64,000 nt of DNA from Carboxydothermus pertinax (GTDB lineage Bacteria; Bacillota; Z-2901; Carboxydothermales; Carboxydothermaceae): NCBI RefSeq assembly GCF_001950255.1, contig NZ_BDJK01000003.1, forward strand, positions 62,001 to 126,000, given 5' to 3'. The number at the start of each line of letters is the position of its first letter. The stretch's first letter is position 1. The translations under genes and the position numbers were made by a program. The notes beneath the pieces are model-generated. The model saw only the letters and a program-made list of their open reading frames with translations. It had not been told where the DNA came from and searched no databases. Below are positions 57,189-64,000 of the stretch, one piece after another.

Positions 57189-58445
57189 ATGTTTGATAAA
57201 AATCAATTAAAATGTTCTTTTTGTGGGAAACATCAAGACCAGGTTAAAAAACTTGTGGCTGGACCCGGGGTTTATATTTGTGATGAATGCATTGAGCTTT
57301 GTAATGAAATCATAGAAGAGGAATTGGCCGATGACTTGGAGCTTACTTTGGAGGAGCTTCCCAAACCCCAGGAGATAAAGGCTTATCTTGACCAGTATGT
57401 TATTGGTCAGGAAGAGGCCAAAAAAGTCCTTTCGGTTGCGGTTTATAACCATTATAAGCGAATAAACTTAGGTGGTAAAATTGATGATGTGGAGCTGTCT
57501 AAAAGTAACATCATTATGCTTGGGCCTACCGGCTCCGGTAAAACCCTTTTAGCCCAGACTTTAGCAAAATTTCTAAACGTTCCCTTTGCGATAGCCGATG
57601 CTACAGCCCTGACGGAAGCCGGTTATGTCGGGGAAGATGTGGAAAATATCCTCTTAAAATTAATTCAAAATGCTGATTACGACATTGAACGGGCGGAGAA
57701 AGGTATTGTTTATATTGACGAGATTGATAAAATCGCCAGGAAATCAGAAAATCCGTCCATAACCCGGGATGTCTCCGGAGAAGGGGTACAACAAGCCCTT
57801 TTAAAAATCCTGGAGGGAACCATTGCGTCGGTTCCGCCTCAAGGGGGGCGAAAACACCCGCACCAGGAGTTTATCCAGATTGACACCACCAATATCCTTT
57901 TTATAGTAGGTGGTGCTTTTGAAGGGATAGATAAGATAATCCAAAGCCGGATTGGTAAAAAAGGCCTTGGTTTTGGAGCGGAAATCCGGCCGAAAAAAGA
58001 GCAAAACATCGGCGAAATTCTGCGCCATATCATGCCGGAAGATTTGTTAAAGTTTGGCTTAATACCGGAGTTTGTAGGCCGCTTACCAATAATCGTTACT
58101 TTAGATGCTCTGGATGAAGAAGCGTTGGTGAAAATTTTAACTGAACCGAAAAATGCTTTGGTGCGTCAGTACCAGAAACTTTTTGAACTTGATGGGGTAA
58201 CTTTAGAATTTGAAGAAGATGCTTTAAGGGCGGTGGCCCAAAAAGCAATTAAAAGAAATACCGGAGCCCGGGGATTACGAGCAATATTAGAAGAAGTAAT
58301 GCTGGAGGTCATGTACGAGATCCCTTCGCGGAAAGATATTGTAAAATGTGTGATTACCCGGGATGTCATTGAAAATAAGGCTAAACCCATTTTAGTGGGG
58401 GCTACGGAAAAGCGGAAAAAAGGCAAAAAAGAAGAAACAGCTTAA
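57189..58445 (+). CDS. clpX: ClpX unfoldase
   Basis: 418 residues. N-terminal zinc-binding domain ([14 protein letters not shown]), AAA+ domain with Walker A GPTGSGKT and Walker [11 protein letters not shown], the pore loop GYVGEDVE and the ClpP-binding loop. A Lys-rich tail (RKKGKKEE). Unfolds tagged proteins for ClpP. Confidence 0.97.
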   Translation: MFDKNQLKCSFCGKHQDQVKKLVAGPGVYICDECIELCNEIIEEELADDLELTLEELPKPQEIKAYLDQYVIGQEEAKKVLSVAVYNHYKRINLGGKIDDVELSKSNIIMLGPTGSGKTLLAQTLAKFLNVPFAIADATALTEAGYVGEDVENILLKLIQNADYDIERAEKGIVYIDEIDKIARKSENPSITRDVSGEGVQQALLKILEGTIASVPPQGGRKHPHQEFIQIDTTNILFIVGGAFEGIDKIIQSRIGKKGLGFGAEIRPKKEQNIGEILRHIMPEDLLKFGLIPEFVGRLPIIVTLDALDEEALVKILTEPKNALVRQYQKLFELDGVTLEFEEDALRAVAQKAIKRNTGARGLRAILEEVMLEVMYEIPSRKDIVKCVITRDVIENKAKPILVGATEKRKKGKKEETA

Positions 58446-58448
58446 CTG

Positions 58449-58480
58449 GATGTTGGAGATTAGAGTTTGGCAGTTGGAAG
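58449..58480. repeat. Short heptad repeat after clpX
   Basis: GATGTTGGAGATTAGAG followed by TTGGCAGTTGGAAG, units of the GTTGGAR/GATTAGAR type also seen in the tRNA cluster. Confidence 0.5.
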
Positions 58481-58496
58481 ATAATTTAAAGATATA

Positions 58497-58538
58497 AGAA
58501 GTGGTACTTGGTATTTAAGCAAGGACCACTTCTTTTTT
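58497..58538 (+). terminator. Terminator after clpX
   Basis: AGAAGTGGT (58497-58505) pairs with ACCACTTCT (58525-58533), then six T. Confidence 0.85.
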
Positions 58539-58635
58539 ATTGTTTTTGTTTAAAAGCAGATGTTGGAATAGGGTTGGCAAGTAAAATAAAAAGGATGGGG
58601 AAAACTAAAGGTAAATTAATCGAGGAGGTGTTAGT

Positions 58636-58695
58636 GTGAAAGAACTTCCGGAAACATTTAATTGGATTAGGATTACTGGGGTATTGATTTTTTAA
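58636..58695 (+). CDS. Possible 19-residue leader peptide
   Basis: AGGAGGTG at 58624-58630 is ideally placed for GTG 58636, which opens only 19 codons and stops in a T-run (GATTTTTTAA). It could be a leader peptide or a decayed gene. Weak support. Confidence 0.3.
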   Translation: MKELPETFNWIRITGVLIF

Positions 58696-58733
58696 AGCTT
58701 TTCAGAATAACTTAGGCAGGGAGATGATTTTTA

Positions 58734-58874
58734 ATGCACCATTTAAAGAAGAAGCTTCCGAAAAATTTAAGATTTATGGAACCGGGCTGGTGGGTGGTTC
58801 ACTTAACCGGCATGGCAATATCAGGAGTTTTAATGTATTTAGCTTGGCGGGAAGAAAAGGATTTAGAATTTTAA
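58734..58874 (+). CDS. 46-residue membrane protein before lonB
   Basis: ATG 58734, AGGGAG 11 bases upstream. Basic N-terminus (HHLKKKLPKNLRF) followed by EPGWWVVHLTGMAISGVLMYL, one membrane helix, and an acidic end. Short proteins with a PGWWVxHL-like start are, from memory, common in Firmicutes near lon/clp genes. More protein-like than the overlapping frame that leads into lonB. Confidence 0.5.
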   Translation: MHHLKKKLPKNLRFMEPGWWVVHLTGMAISGVLMYLAWREEKDLEF

Positions 58875-58921
58875 ATATGAGACAACCTCTTTCTGGTAAT
58901 AATAGGAAAGAGGTGATGGAA

Positions 58922-60565
58922 ATGGACGGTTTAACTGGAATTTTTGCGGTGGGCCAGATTATCCTTTTAGCAGCAATTTTGGCCCTTCTTTTTTCTCAGG
59001 GAAGAGCCCAGCAGGTAAACAAAACTTATCTTAATCGGGAAAGCGAAAAGGAACTGGCTAAACTTAACCGGCTAAGAAAGATATCTTTAACGGAGCCCCT
59101 GACAGAAAAGACCCGACCAGAGAGTTTTTCGGAAATCATTGGTCAGGAAGAGGGAATTTGTGCCTTAAAGGCAGCGTTATGTGGACCCAATCCCCAGCAC
59201 GTAATCTTGTATGGCCCCCCGGGAGTAGGAAAAACAGCTGCAGCCCGGCTGGTGTTAAAAGAAGCTATAAAAAGCCCTAATTCACCTTTTACCGAAGAAG
59301 CAGCGTTTATTGAGGTAGATGCTACTTGCACCAGATTTGATGAGCGGGGAATCGCGGATCCCCTTTTAGGTTCAGTTCACGACCCAATTTACCAGGGAGC
59401 AGGGCCCCTTGGAATTGCTGGCATTCCCCAACCCAAACCGGGGGCGGTAACTAAAGCCCATGGTGGAATTTTATTTATTGATGAAATTGGCGAACTTCAC
59501 CCAATCCAGATGAATAAACTTTTAAAAGTTTTAGAAGACCGAAAGGTGTATTTAGAAAGTGCCTATTATTTTTCTGAGGATCCGGAGATACCCAAACATA
59601 TCCACGATATCTTTCAGAAAGGACTACCGGCCGATTTTCGCTTAATAGGGGCAACCACCCGAAGCCCGGAAGAGTTACCTTCTGCCTTAAGGTCCCGATG
59701 TTTAGAAATTTTCTTTAAACCCCTTGGGGAAGAGGAACTCTGGCAAATTGCGAAAAATGCCGCCGAAAAAATTGGCATTACTTTGGGAAGACAGGCCCTC
59801 GAGACGGTAGTACGCTATGCAAAATCCGGGCGGGAGGCGGTAAATTTAGTGCAACTGGCCGCTGGCATGGCCTTGGGCGAAGGGAGAAAAAGGATTTTAG
59901 CAAGAGATATTATGTTTGTAGCCCGGGCTGGAAATTATCAACCTAAACCAAAGATTATCCTTCCCGAAGAGCCTGCGGTGGGAAAAGCCCTGGGGCTTGC
60001 GGTCACAGGCCCAAAGATGGGAGCTGTTTTGGCGGTAGAAGCTTTAGCCGAACCGGCGGAAAGTATTCCGGGTAGTGTCTGTGTTTGCGGAATAATTGAG
60101 GAAGAAAAGTTTTCCCAAAGCCATACCGAACTTACGGCCAGGAGTAAAATTCGGGGAGCTCTTGATAATGTGTTTGCAGTTTTTAGGAGCCAAACGGGAA
60201 TTAATCCTCAAAGGTATGATATTTATTTTAACTTTCCTGCCCCCTGGCCGGTAGATGGTCCTTCGGCCGGACTTGCCCTGATAATTGCTCTTTATTCAGC
60301 AATTTTACGCCGGCCGATTCCTGCTAAAACAGCTTTTACCGGGGAAATCTCTCTTTTAGGGGAGGTTTGTCCGGTAGGGGGGATTCCTGATAAAATTGAA
60401 GCAGCTATAAACGCTGGAGTTAAAACCGTTTTTTTACCCTGGGGAAATTATCCTGAAGTGGAGGATAATAAAAAATTAAAATTAGTTCCCGTAAAAAGTG
60501 TTGATGAAGCGTTAGCTTATATTTTTAAAGAACAGGAAAAGCCTGCCCAAACTTCGCCAGCTTAA
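58922..60565 (+). CDS. lonB: LonB-type ATP-dependent protease
   Basis: 547 residues from ATG 58922, with AAAGAGGTGATGG before it; this length matches Bacillus LonB (about 550). An in-frame longer start at 58724 overlaps the small membrane gene and adds unconserved residues. N-terminal membrane helix (VGQIILLAAILALLF), AAA+ domain with Walker A GPPGVGKT (about 98-105) and Walker B ILFIDEIGE, and a C-terminal Lon protease domain with Ser in DGPSAGLAL and Lys in GIPDKIEAA. In Bacillus it is active in the forespore. Confidence 0.93.
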   Translation: MDGLTGIFAVGQIILLAAILALLFSQGRAQQVNKTYLNRESEKELAKLNRLRKISLTEPLTEKTRPESFSEIIGQEEGICALKAALCGPNPQHVILYGPPGVGKTAAARLVLKEAIKSPNSPFTEEAAFIEVDATCTRFDERGIADPLLGSVHDPIYQGAGPLGIAGIPQPKPGAVTKAHGGILFIDEIGELHPIQMNKLLKVLEDRKVYLESAYYFSEDPEIPKHIHDIFQKGLPADFRLIGATTRSPEELPSALRSRCLEIFFKPLGEEELWQIAKNAAEKIGITLGRQALETVVRYAKSGREAVNLVQLAAGMALGEGRKRILARDIMFVARAGNYQPKPKIILPEEPAVGKALGLAVTGPKMGAVLAVEALAEPAESIPGSVCVCGIIEEEKFSQSHTELTARSKIRGALDNVFAVFRSQTGINPQRYDIYFNFPAPWPVDGPSAGLALIIALYSAILRRPIPAKTAFTGEISLLGEVCPVGGIPDKIEAAINAGVKTVFLPWGNYPEVEDNKKLKLVPVKSVDEALAYIFKEQEKPAQTSPA

Positions 60566-60626
60566 ACTTACTTTTTAGATTATTTTGTGATAGAATAATG
60601 GTACTCAAAATGGGAGGTGATAAGTA

Positions 60627-63005
60627 GTGGAAACCCGGGAGTTACCACTTTTACCATTAAGGGGAATATTGGTTTTTCCCTATATGGTGATACATCTGGA
60701 TGTAGGCCGGGAAAAGTCTATTGCTGCTATAGACCAGGCTATGATTTCCGACCGCATTATCTGCCTTGCTACCCAAAAAGATGCCCAAATAGATGAGCCG
60801 ACCCCCGATGATATTTATACCGTTGGAACTATTGCTGAGATAAAGCAACTTTTAAAGCTTCCTGGCGGTACTTTAAGAGTTCTGGTAGAGGGCTTACAAC
60901 GGGCAGAAATAAAAAAGTATATAGAAAGCGAACCCTTCTTTCGCGTTGAGGTCCAGATAGCTCAGGAAGAGGAAGTCAAAACCCCGGAAATTCAAGCATT
61001 AACTAGAAGCTTAATTTACCAGTTTGAACAATATGTCAAGCTTTCCAAAAGGATTCCGCCGGAAACAGCGATAACTGTGGTTAATTTAGAGGAACCGGGA
61101 AGGCTTGCAGATGTTGTAGCAAGCCACCTGACTTTAAAAATTGAGGATAAACAGCGGATTTTAGAAGCTTTAGATATAAAAAATCGCCTGGAAATTCTTT
61201 TAGAAATTTTAGCCCGGGAACTGGAAATAGTAGAAATTGAGCGGCGGATAAACTTACGGGTTAGAAAACAAATGGAAAAGACCCAGAAGGAGTATTACCT
61301 CCGGGAGCAGTTAAAGGCAATTCAGCGGGAATTGGGAGAAAAAGACGAAAGGGTTGCCGAAGGGGAGGAATACCGGGAAAAAATTAAAGAAGCAAGGCTT
61401 CCCAAAGAAGTGGAAGAAAAAGCTTTAAAGGAAGTTGAAAAGCTAGAGAAAATGCCTCCCATGGCAGCGGAAGCAACGGTGGTGCGAAATTACCTGGACT
61501 GGCTTTTAGCCTTACCCTGGAACCGGCGGACTAAAGATCGGTTAGATATTAAGCTTGCTGAGCAAATTCTGGAAGAAGACCATTATGGCTTAGAAAAGGT
61601 AAAGAGCAGGATTTTAGAATATTTAGCGGTAAGAAAGCTTGCTAAAAAAATGAAAGGGCCAATTCTTTGCTTTGTTGGGCCTCCCGGTGTAGGTAAAACT
61701 TCTTTAGCCAAATCTATTGCCCGGGCGTTAGAACGGAAATTTGTCCGGATTTCTTTAGGGGGAGTTCGGGATGAAGCGGAAATCCGGGGACACCGCCGGA
61801 CATATGTGGGAGCTCTTCCCGGTCGCATTATTCAAGGGATGCGTAATGCTGGCAGCCAAAATCCGGTGTTTTTGCTCGATGAGATTGATAAGATGAGCAT
61901 GGATTTTCGGGGAGACCCATCGGCAGCTCTTTTGGAAGTACTGGACCCGGAGCAAAACAATAGTTTTTCTGACCATTACATAGAATTACCCTTTGATTTG
62001 TCTCATGTCATGTTTATTACTACAGCTAATAATCTCTATACTATCCCCCGACCGCTTTTAGACCGGATGGAGGTAATCCATATTCCGGGGTATACCGAAG
62101 AGGAAAAGTTAGCGATTGCCGAGAAATATCTTTTACCCAAGCAAATAAAAGAACATGGGTTAAAACCTCAAAACCTTAAAATTTCTACTAACACCCTTTT
62201 AAAAATTATTAGGGAATATACCCGGGAGTCGGGGGTAAGAAATTTAGAGCGACAAATAGCTTCCCTTTGTCGCAAGGCAGCTAAAGAAATTTTAACCAAA
62301 AACGTGGAAGAAGTAAAAATTACTGTTAGCAACTTAGAACAGTATTTGGGTATACCTAAGTACCGTTATGGTATTGCTGAAGCCGAAGATGAGGTTGGGG
62401 TAGCTACAGGCCTTGCCTGGACAGAAGTTGGCGGCGATGTGATGTTTATTGAAGTTTCTGTCTTAAAGGGTAACGGCAAACTCTATCTTACCGGAAAATT
62501 AGGGGAAGTAATGAAGGAATCGGCGCAGGCAGGTTTTTCCTACATCCGTTCCCGGGCTAAAGAACTGGGAATAGAGGAAAACTTTCACGAAAAATATGAT
62601 TTACATATTCACGTACCGGAAGGAGCTATTCCTAAAGATGGACCGTCAGCGGGGATTACGATGGCGACAGCTATGGTATCGGCTTTAACCGGTCTAAAAG
62701 TAAGAAAAGATGTGGCAATGACCGGAGAAATTACCCTGCGGGGGAAGGTCCTGCCCATAGGAGGCTTAAAAGAAAAAATCCTTGCAGCTAAACGAGCCGG
62801 CATTAAAACCATTATTATACCTTATGAAAACCGGAAAGAGTTAGAAGAAATACCCCCTCAGGTAAGGCGAGGTTTAAAATTTATTTTGGTAAAACATATG
62901 GATGAAGTTTTAGAGGCAGCTTTAATTCGGGAGAAAAAGACGGAAGTTGAATCCCCGCTGCCGGAAAAGGAAATAACCGAAACCCAAGAAATTTCTGTTC
63001 ACTAA
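60627..63005 (+). CDS. lon: Lon protease (LonA)
   Basis: 792 residues from GTG 60627 with GGGAGGTGA upstream. N-terminal LON substrate domain (about 1-200), a coiled linker, AAA+ domain with [13 protein letters not shown] and FLLDEIDKM, and protease domain with Ser in KDGPSAGIT (about 675) and Lys in [10 protein letters not shown]. Main ATP-dependent protease for damaged proteins. A perfect hairpin terminator follows. Confidence 0.97.
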   Translation: METRELPLLPLRGILVFPYMVIHLDVGREKSIAAIDQAMISDRIICLATQKDAQIDEPTPDDIYTVGTIAEIKQLLKLPGGTLRVLVEGLQRAEIKKYIESEPFFRVEVQIAQEEEVKTPEIQALTRSLIYQFEQYVKLSKRIPPETAITVVNLEEPGRLADVVASHLTLKIEDKQRILEALDIKNRLEILLEILARELEIVEIERRINLRVRKQMEKTQKEYYLREQLKAIQRELGEKDERVAEGEEYREKIKEARLPKEVEEKALKEVEKLEKMPPMAAEATVVRNYLDWLLALPWNRRTKDRLDIKLAEQILEEDHYGLEKVKSRILEYLAVRKLAKKMKGPILCFVGPPGVGKTSLAKSIARALERKFVRISLGGVRDEAEIRGHRRTYVGALPGRIIQGMRNAGSQNPVFLLDEIDKMSMDFRGDPSAALLEVLDPEQNNSFSDHYIELPFDLSHVMFITTANNLYTIPRPLLDRMEVIHIPGYTEEEKLAIAEKYLLPKQIKEHGLKPQNLKISTNTLLKIIREYTRESGVRNLERQIASLCRKAAKEILTKNVEEVKITVSNLEQYLGIPKYRYGIAEAEDEVGVATGLAWTEVGGDVMFIEVSVLKGNGKLYLTGKLGEVMKESAQAGFSYIRSRAKELGIEENFHEKYDLHIHVPEGAIPKDGPSAGITMATAMVSALTGLKVRKDVAMTGEITLRGKVLPIGGLKEKILAAKRAGIKTIIIPYENRKELEEIPPQVRRGLKFILVKHMDEVLEAALIREKKTEVESPLPEKEITETQEISVH

Positions 63006-63006
63006 A

Positions 63007-63036
63007 AACCACCACCAGCACTGGTGGTGGTTTTTT
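63007..63036. terminator. Terminator shared by lon and the convergent gene
   Basis: AACCACCACCAG (63007-63018) pairs perfectly with CTGGTGGTGGTT (63021-63032) over a 2-base loop; T-run on the + side and A/T on the other. The convergent gene ends at 63036, inside the T-run. Confidence 0.92.
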
Positions 63037-63947
63037 CATGAAAATATTTTGCGAAAAACAAAACCCAGACAATCTTTAAAATTAATCTTTTCTTTAATAG
63101 TAAAAAAGAGTTTTTGATAAAAAGAGTTTTTAAAAAAAGGGCCCTTGGGATTTTGGTAATATTGTTGAGCTATTCCTACAGTTACGGGATTAAAGAATAA
63201 ACTTTCGGGAAAAAAGCTTTCTTTTTTTAGTAAAAGAAAAAGTTCTTTTTGCGTGTTTGGGGGAATCCCTAAAAAACCAGTAGGGTGTGGGTTTTGTAAA
63301 AAAGCTTTTTGTCCCCAGTAGACGGCGGAAATTATAGTTTTTAAATCCCCTGGCCTAATATTTTCTTTTACTGCTAAAATTCCTATATCTGGAGCTTTTA
63401 AAAAGCCAATTGAAGTTAAATTATCCAACGGAGTTAGGGTTGAGGCTATTAAGAGGTTTCCGATTCCGGCAGCAAAGGCAGTTTTTTTAATCCCCTCGGG
63501 CAGATCAAAGTAAGGAGTGTAATCTTTATACGGTTTTAAGCCCTGACGGGAGAGAAGCTCAACCACATCCCGGTATTGTTTACTTCCTTTAGGGGGAAGG
63601 ATAATTGTTTTATTAGTAAAGGTTAAATTTATTGTCTGGCGAGCGTAGACAGTGTATGGTTCAAAATTAGAAAGCTTTAAAAGGATTTTATAACCGGCGG
63701 GGATTTTAGCGGAAGATTTTAGGGCTAAAAGGGTTGCGTTGGCAGGAGTATTAGTAAGTTTTACTTTTGTACCGTATAAGTCCCAGTAACCGTGGTCACT
63801 TAAATAATATAAAAGCCAGAAATGGGGAGAGTTTTTGGGGAAATAAAGACTAAAGGTAGTTTGGTTATTTAAGCTAAGGGCAAGGGTATAAAATACCCCA
63901 ATTATAATTAAGATTAACAAAAAAAGTGCACTAAGGATTTTCCTCAT
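63036..63947 (-). CDS. Secreted/anchored binding-protein-like protein
   Basis: 303 residues. N-terminal signal or anchor (about 4-28: ILSALFLLILIIIGVFYTLAL). The rest looks like a periplasmic-binding-protein fold of the NMT1/SsuA kind (SDHGYWDLYGTKVKLTNTPA, ATLLALKSSAKIPAGYKIL, AAGIGNLLIASTLTPLDNLTSIGFLKAPDIGILAVKEN). The ATG at 63947 has GGGTGG upstream. No permease genes are seen, so it may be an orphan sensor or adaptor protein. Function not known. Confidence 0.6.
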   Translation of the reverse strand: MRKILSALFLLILIIIGVFYTLALSLNNQTTFSLYFPKNSPHFWLLYYLSDHGYWDLYGTKVKLTNTPANATLLALKSSAKIPAGYKILLKLSNFEPYTVYARQTINLTFTNKTIILPPKGSKQYRDVVELLSRQGLKPYKDYTPYFDLPEGIKKTAFAAGIGNLLIASTLTPLDNLTSIGFLKAPDIGILAVKENIRPGDLKTIISAVYWGQKAFLQNPHPTGFLGIPPNTQKELFLLLKKESFFPESLFFNPVTVGIAQQYYQNPKGPFFKNSFYQKLFFTIKEKINFKDCLGFVFRKIFS

Positions 63948-64000
63948 ATTACCACCCTAAAAAACTGTTATGCGGTGACCTGTTTAAAGTTGACAGTTTT

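Noticed and set aside
58724-58921. 66-residue N-terminal extension of LonB
   Set aside because: Not like LonB N-termini, overlaps a better small membrane frame, and a strong binding site marks ATG 58922.

Overview
The window looks like a chromosome segment of a thermophilic, strictly anaerobic, sporulating Firmicute close to Carboxydothermus. The basis is the host gene order (gerM-type lipoprotein, murI, rph, rdgB, yfcE-type phosphodiesterase, tRNAs, tig, clpP, clpX, lonB, lon), the many GTG/TTG starts with strong Shine-Dalgarno sites, and the corrinoid and 2-hydroxyacyl-CoA dehydratase-type genes. The genus is an inference; no 16S rRNA is present.

Positions 1 to about 30,580 are most of a temperate contractile-tailed prophage whose left end (integrase, repressor) lies outside the window. 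Order: replication genes (initiator fragment, DnaC-like loader, SSB, VRR-NUC nuclease), an IS110-family insertion with a structured non-coding end, a RinA/ArpU-type late activator, a probable cos region, a lambda-type head module (Nu1-like and GpA terminase, portal, protease with nested scaffold, D, E, Z), then a P2/Mu-type contractile tail (sheath, tube, chaperone with a -1 frameshift site, tape measure, X, D, V, U, W, J, I, fibres), holin and amidase. Two kinds of cargo stand out: a minus-strand membrane-protein gene inside the tail operon, and a three-gene cassette of unknown function between lysis and the putative right attachment site.

Positions 30,960 to 39,720 hold an Old-Yellow-Enzyme-type flavoprotein and then a corrinoid methyl-transfer locus. 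It has a MerR/excisionase-HTH plus MEDS-domain regulator, an HPP-family membrane protein, an MtrH/CmuB-like methyltransferase, a UROD-family CmuC-like protein, a CmuA-like methyltransferase/corrinoid fusion and an FmdB zinc ribbon. The order cmuB-cmuC-cmuA-fmdB is that of known chloromethane-utilisation clusters. The CmuA-like protein also has Gln where the cobalt-ligating His normally sits, as I recall for CmuA. Two consensus promoters with related AT-rich palindromic sequences drive the membrane protein and the methyltransferases.

From 39,830 to the end is host core: dut, tRNA-Arg, an orphan sensor kinase, a Rossmann-like protein, an L,D-transpeptidase, the gerM-murI region with an embedded glutamate mutase (glmS-glmL-glmE) and 2-hydroxyacyl-CoA dehydratase/activase pair, a metallo-beta-lactamase protein, a P-loop/AlaRS-SAD protein, rph-rdgB-yfcE, seven clustered tRNAs, tig-clpP-clpX, lonB, lon and a convergent binding-protein-like gene.
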